In this document: positions 60,667 through 64,000 of the stretch, piece by piece
Position numbering within the stretch: position 1 is the first letter of the stretch
Layout: each line of letters starts with the position of its first letter
Source: Amoebidium appalachense
Taxonomy: Eukaryota > Ichthyosporea
Direction: 5' to 3'
Assembly (NCBI GenBank): GCA_963693365.1
Contig: CAVNZM010000003.1
Span: forward strand, 13,516,001 to 13,580,000
Length of the DNA stretch: 64,000 nucleotides
The notes under the pieces: model-generated
Databases searched by the model: none
Seen by the model: the letters and a program-made list of their open reading frames with translations, nothing else
What the model was told of the DNA's origin: nothing
Translations under genes and position numbers: made by a program

Positions 60667-62306
60667 AGCCGTGGCAGGCCGGGAGGAGAGACGGGAGGAA
60701 CGACGGGGGACGGGACGGAGGGGCTCAGGGGCGGGGGGGTGGCTGGGACAGACACTCGGTGGTCGGGGATGGGTGCCTGGAAGCCAAGGATGGGTGCCGT
60801 GTTGAGGGGGGAGTCGGATGACACGGGGCTGGACGGTGCCGAGTGGAACTCCGGAGACCCAGGACGAACCGGGGTGAGATGACCAGGTACGTGGTCATTG
60901 ACGGCAGGGGCCGGCAGCAGGGGTTGCTGGCCGGTGGGGGGGGGGGTGGGTGGAGCCACGGGGGCAGGCACACGACGGGGGGAACGACGGAGAATCACCG
61001 ACGGAATTTCATCGTCATCGGAATGAGAATCTACGGAATGCAGTGATGGATCGATTGGGCTCGGTTGATTGGTGGCCTGCACAGAAATCTGATTGGATGC
61101 CGTGGTGAATTGTGATTCGTCGAAGACGACATCGCGGTAGATGTTGACCATGTTGCCACGTAGATTCATGATCTTGTGAGCTTTGTTGGTGATATCCCAG
61201 CCCACGTAGGTGCCGAGTTTGACGGTAGAGGCCAACTTGTCTCGTTTTGATGCAGGGACGTGTACATAGGCTGGGCAGCCGAACACGTGCAGGTGGGAGA
61301 TGTCAGGCTTGACACCGTAGAAAATCTCAAACGATGTACGGCCATTGGCAGCTCTGGCCGGGGTCACGTTGATGATGTAGGCAGCATGCTTGAGAGCAGC
61401 TCCCCACAGCTTGGGGGAAAGGGAGTCGGCCTTGTCCTGGTGAAGGAAGCACCGAACGATCTCCTGCAGATCCCTCATCTTACGTTCAACGAAGCTGTTG
61501 ACCTGGGTGCAGTCAACCAGGGCAAATTCCTGAATGATGCCCTTGGACTGGCAGTACTGCTCCATAGCATGGGAGGTGAACTCGGACCCAGAGTCGGAAC
61601 GGAAGTGGGTCACCACCTTGTCGGGTTGCTTGTCAATAGTCTCAACCAGGGCCATGACGTATTCGAGAGTTTCGGATCGATCACGGAGGAGGTACACGAT
61701 GGTGTAGCCGGAGGCATCACAGGTACACACGAGGGCCACCTTGTAGCCACCATAGGAGGCACAGGGAGGCTCGAAGAAGTCCATGTGCCACTTGGCACCG
61801 GGAAAGGGGCACTGGGTTCTGGTGCCGGAGAATGGGGCCTTGGTGGTCTTGCCGGAGACACAGCCGAAGCAGTCAGTGGTGTCAGCCACTGAGAGTGATG
61901 AGGGGAGGCCTGTCACGAGGTCACCTCTCACCATCTTGGTGAGGGTGGACAGGGCACGATGGCCGAGACGGTGGTGCCAGAGCTGGGGATCATTGTTGAC
62001 CTTGACGTTGGCTACCAGAGCAGTGACGGACCGAGGGATGGAGGGACGTATCTCATAGTCGGTGATGAAGTACAGTCCATCTGTGCCTGTGAGGGAACAC
62101 ACGATGTTGCCACCACGAGTGTAGAGGTAGGATGGGAATGCATCCTCATCATCGAGGTGGGCTAGGAGACCCGACTTGGAGGCCATTGAGGGTGAAATCA
62201 GGAAGGCTGGGGAGTCGGGTACGTAGAGGGTGTTTAGGCTCAGTACTGATGTTACTCCGTTGTAGGGGTGACGATGCCGAGGCCGTGGACGTCGGTCGGG
62301 GGGCAC
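60660..62306 (-). CDS. copia A integrase with GAG-pre-integrase domain
   Basis: HHRLGHRALSTLTK and CFGCVSGK form the HHCC zinc module. The catalytic triad is Asp176 (HMDFFEP), Asp238 (FRSDSGSEF) and Glu274 (SFVERKM), with the retroviral-type D,D-35-E spacing. The GKTTKAPF and LHVFGCPAYV segments are typical of copia. A Pro/Ser-rich linker fills the C-terminus. The frame starts within the protease region in the -1 frame relative to gag; the first 20 codons are probably not the native start. Confidence 0.9.
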   Translation of the reverse strand: MPPDRRPRPRHRHPYNGVTSVLSLNTLYVPDSPAFLISPSMASKSGLLAHLDDEDAFPSYLYTRGGNIVCSLTGTDGLYFITDYEIRPSIPRSVTALVANVKVNNDPQLWHHRLGHRALSTLTKMVRGDLVTGLPSSLSVADTTDCFGCVSGKTTKAPFSGTRTQCPFPGAKWHMDFFEPPCASYGGYKVALVCTCDASGYTIVYLLRDRSETLEYVMALVETIDKQPDKVVTHFRSDSGSEFTSHAMEQYCQSKGIIQEFALVDCTQVNSFVERKMRDLQEIVRCFLHQDKADSLSPKLWGAALKHAAYIINVTPARAANGRTSFEIFYGVKPDISHLHVFGCPAYVHVPASKRDKLASTVKLGTYVGWDITNKAHKIMNLRGNMVNIYRDVVFDESQFTTASNQISVQATNQPSPIDPSLHSVDSHSDDDEIPSVILRRSPRRVPAPVAPPTPPPTGQQPLLPAPAVNDHVPGHLTPVRPGSPEFHSAPSSPVSSDSPLNTAPILGFQAPIPDHRVSVPATPPPLSPSVPSPVVPPVSPPGLPRLW

Positions 62307-63463
62307 GGCTCAAGAGTAGAGAAGTACTCCTTCACTGGGCACACGTGGACGTTTGAAGCCGAGTCCCAGCAGGGGTCCATGGGTAGGGAGGCCGTGGTGG
62401 ATACGAGGGCAAAATGCACCTCTTTACCAGACTTGGTGCTGGCAGGGTGACGACGGGCAATTGAGCAGCCAGGTTTGTCACACTGTGTGACATGATGGTC
62501 CTCATGACAGTAGGCACAGTCGAGGGAGCCAGTGGTCTTGGCTCGGGGTGGCTGATAATGACGGTTACCCCCTTTACGGGGGGGGTAGGGTGACCGGGAA
62601 CGATGGCCGGGGGAACGGGACCGGGAGTAATCACGGTCAACTGAGGGGGATCGATCGGTTGGACGACCACAGGGGTGACGGGAGACGGAGCTGTCACGTC
62701 GGGGGATCCGGTGTCTGAGGTCGTCCTTGGTGAGGACACGGCTTTGCAGGGCACGTGCTGTTCGGCCGGAGGAGGAGGACCCGGACCCAGAGTCGATGAG
62801 ACCTTCACGGATCTCTGCAGCTCGGATGTCACTGATTAGACGGTTGTAGGTCTCGTAGTTGATGGTACGACGGAAGTAGTCGGCAATCATGGCCTGGATG
62901 TCGGAACAAACTAACTTACGGTTCTTCTTGAGGTGGATGAAGAAGTTATCAACCATGGTCTTGTGAGGGATGGGCTCTTCGAGGATGTGCAGGGTAGTGC
63001 ACAGACGGCGTGCCATGGTGAGGTAGGCCGTGACGGTCTTGAAGTCCTTGAGTTCAAGCTCATGGTAGTCGAGGAGGATTTGACAAGCACGATCTTCACG
63101 TTCAGCCGCATAGGTCATACGGAGGTTGTGGAAAGCTTGGGCAGGTGACACATCATCGTGGATTTGACCAGAGTTATACAGCTCATCACTGGAGACGAGT
63201 TGAGTAAACATCTGTTCAAGGAAGTTGGAAGCCTCGGTGTAGGCCTCCTCAGTGTCATAGCCATGCCACTCGTTCTCGTCGGAAGGGTCGACCCACTCGG
63301 GGGCCTTGATGACGAGCACTAGCTTGGCCGCGGTGGTAGTACGTAGGTACCGGAAGATGACGGGTTCCCACTCATAATAGGTGAGACGTTTGCCGGACTT
63401 CTTGTCCGTGGTGTCCTCCCCTTTCCAGGGGGTGAGGTTGAGGTACGCAGGTTTCTCCGACAT
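62252..63463 (-). CDS. copia A gag and protease N-terminal part
   Basis: ATG at 63463 (MSEKPAYLNLTPW; an upstream in-frame TTG is ignored). Capsid-like region with YYEWEPVIFRYLR and FHNLRMTYAAERE, a Ser/Arg-rich stretch, and a zinc knuckle CAYCHEDHHVTQC at 316-328 (C-x2-C-x3-H-x4-C). The protease active site is WDSASN (Asp367). The frame stops at TAA 62252 before the protease C-terminal strand (TLYVPD), which is in the -1 frame. Copia uses one aspartic protease to cut its polyprotein. Confidence 0.88.
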   Translation of the reverse strand: MSEKPAYLNLTPWKGEDTTDKKSGKRLTYYEWEPVIFRYLRTTTAAKLVLVIKAPEWVDPSDENEWHGYDTEEAYTEASNFLEQMFTQLVSSDELYNSGQIHDDVSPAQAFHNLRMTYAAEREDRACQILLDYHELELKDFKTVTAYLTMARRLCTTLHILEEPIPHKTMVDNFFIHLKKNRKLVCSDIQAMIADYFRRTINYETYNRLISDIRAAEIREGLIDSGSGSSSSGRTARALQSRVLTKDDLRHRIPRRDSSVSRHPCGRPTDRSPSVDRDYSRSRSPGHRSRSPYPPRKGGNRHYQPPRAKTTGSLDCAYCHEDHHVTQCDKPGCSIARRHPASTKSGKEVHFALVSTTASLPMDPCWDSASNVHVCPVKEYFSTLEPCPPTDVHGLGIVTPTTE

Positions 63464-63590
63464 GGTGATCAATCAGTCAGATGATGCGCGAGAGAGGAAT
63501 CAGATCGGTATTCAAATTTGAATATTTTCGATTGCAGCGAGAGTATGTGTTGCGAGAGCGTGCGAAAATGGGCCTTTAACCACGGTGACC

Positions 63591-64000
63591 TGTTGTTTTG
63601 TACGGGTCTAAGGGTCCCGGAGCAGAGTGCACAGAGGTGTCATGTAAAACACGACTAACACATTAATGAGAGGGCAATCGGAGTTGTTCACGAGACATTG
63701 AAAGATTCAAACAACAACTGATCCTTTATTGTGCTCTCGGTTCTTTTTGTACTTGCGACTTATCAGCTTATCACAACTAAAGAGGGAGAACCAATCGGTT
63801 CTATCAGAAAATAGAAAAACACATTCCGACAGAGCATACGCATTCCAACTTCCGACTTAACTAAAGTTTAGAAACTCTTATTTAAATAAATTTAGTAATT
63901 ATACATCTAGTCACTATTAACTCACATATATAGTTATATTCGTCTCTATAGAGAAACTCATTTAAATACATATATTTTCTAATAGTCGACACTCTCAAAG
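63591..64000 (-). repeat. copia A 5' LTR, partial at window edge
   Basis: The last 410 bp of the LTR in minus orientation, ending ACAAAACAACA at 63591. About 97% like 27319-27728 by eye, with a 6-bp insertion (CGGGAC) near 63618. Confidence 0.9.

Larger units (their letters stand above)
58140..64000 (-). mobile_element. Ty1/copia family A element, near complete, runs off the window
   Basis: Minus-strand order: 5' LTR (64000+ to 63591), leader, gag with protease, integrase, RT, RNase H, 3' UTR, polypurine tract, 3' LTR (58354 to 58140, truncated). Integrase before RT defines copia. The leader after the LTR starts GGTCACCGTGG, not the initiator-Met half-tRNA site of the TRIM. Confidence 0.92.

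Overview
This is a eukaryotic nuclear window made almost entirely of transposable elements and simple repeats. The evidence is Ty1/copia LTR elements, DIRS-like tyrosine-recombinase retrotransposons, an APE-type LINE, TIR DNA elements, a 183-bp satellite, long (CA)n/(GT)n arrays, more than 30 runs of 17 or more G or C, and consensus splice sites. There are no bacterial operons, rRNAs, tRNAs or CRISPR arrays. The species cannot be named from the sequence. Copia, split-direct-repeat DIRS and a transposon-like 'IID-MDQAK' protein together would fit a marine invertebrate or an alga, but that is inference. One 500-base assembly gap lies at 32414-32913.

Region 1 (1-24796): a copia family A reverse-transcriptase gene is cut in two (3-253 and 24410-24796) by a 24-kb element. 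This element has 16-bp terminal inverted repeats (CATCAGCAAACTTCCC), a 2-bp CA target duplication, and ends packed with ATTGGCAAT motifs. Nested inside it are two DIRS-like elements (750-6147 and 18758-24255, both minus), a 183-bp satellite with higher-order structure, a LINE (about 10980-15160, minus) and microsatellites. No transposase is visible.

Region 2 (24797-32413): a chimeric copia element in which a divergent 5' LTR and gag N-terminus are joined by 7 bp of microhomology to the family A RNase H end and LTR. It is followed by unassigned sequence, a hypothetical membrane ORF, a dispersed poly-T-tailed module, and an LTR-type gag with an RGG region and an out-of-frame CCHC knuckle.

Region 3 (32914-37500): a TRIM (miniature LTR element) with a primer site matching the initiator-Met tRNA anticodon arm, as in Drosophila copia. 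Next come a truncated DIRS copy, a second terminus of the 24-kb TIR family, a copia RNase H gene carrying a 231-bp MITE, and an LTR that appears shared by two tandem copia copies.

Region 4 (37500-58139): microsatellite-rich sequence with a third, internally deleted DIRS element (42404-46390). Two fragments (38158-39217, minus; about 50670-57563, plus) look like parts of one undescribed DNA transposon family. They share a 23-nt end and arrays of TTCTAGT-NNNN-ACTAGAA palindromes. One fragment carries an 'IIDSMDQAK' exon; the other carries a zinc-binding exon and a methyltransferase-like terminal exon.

Region 5 (58140-64000): a nearly complete copia family A element on the minus strand (gag-protease, integrase, RT, RNase H), interrupted by three reading-frame shifts and running off the window end.
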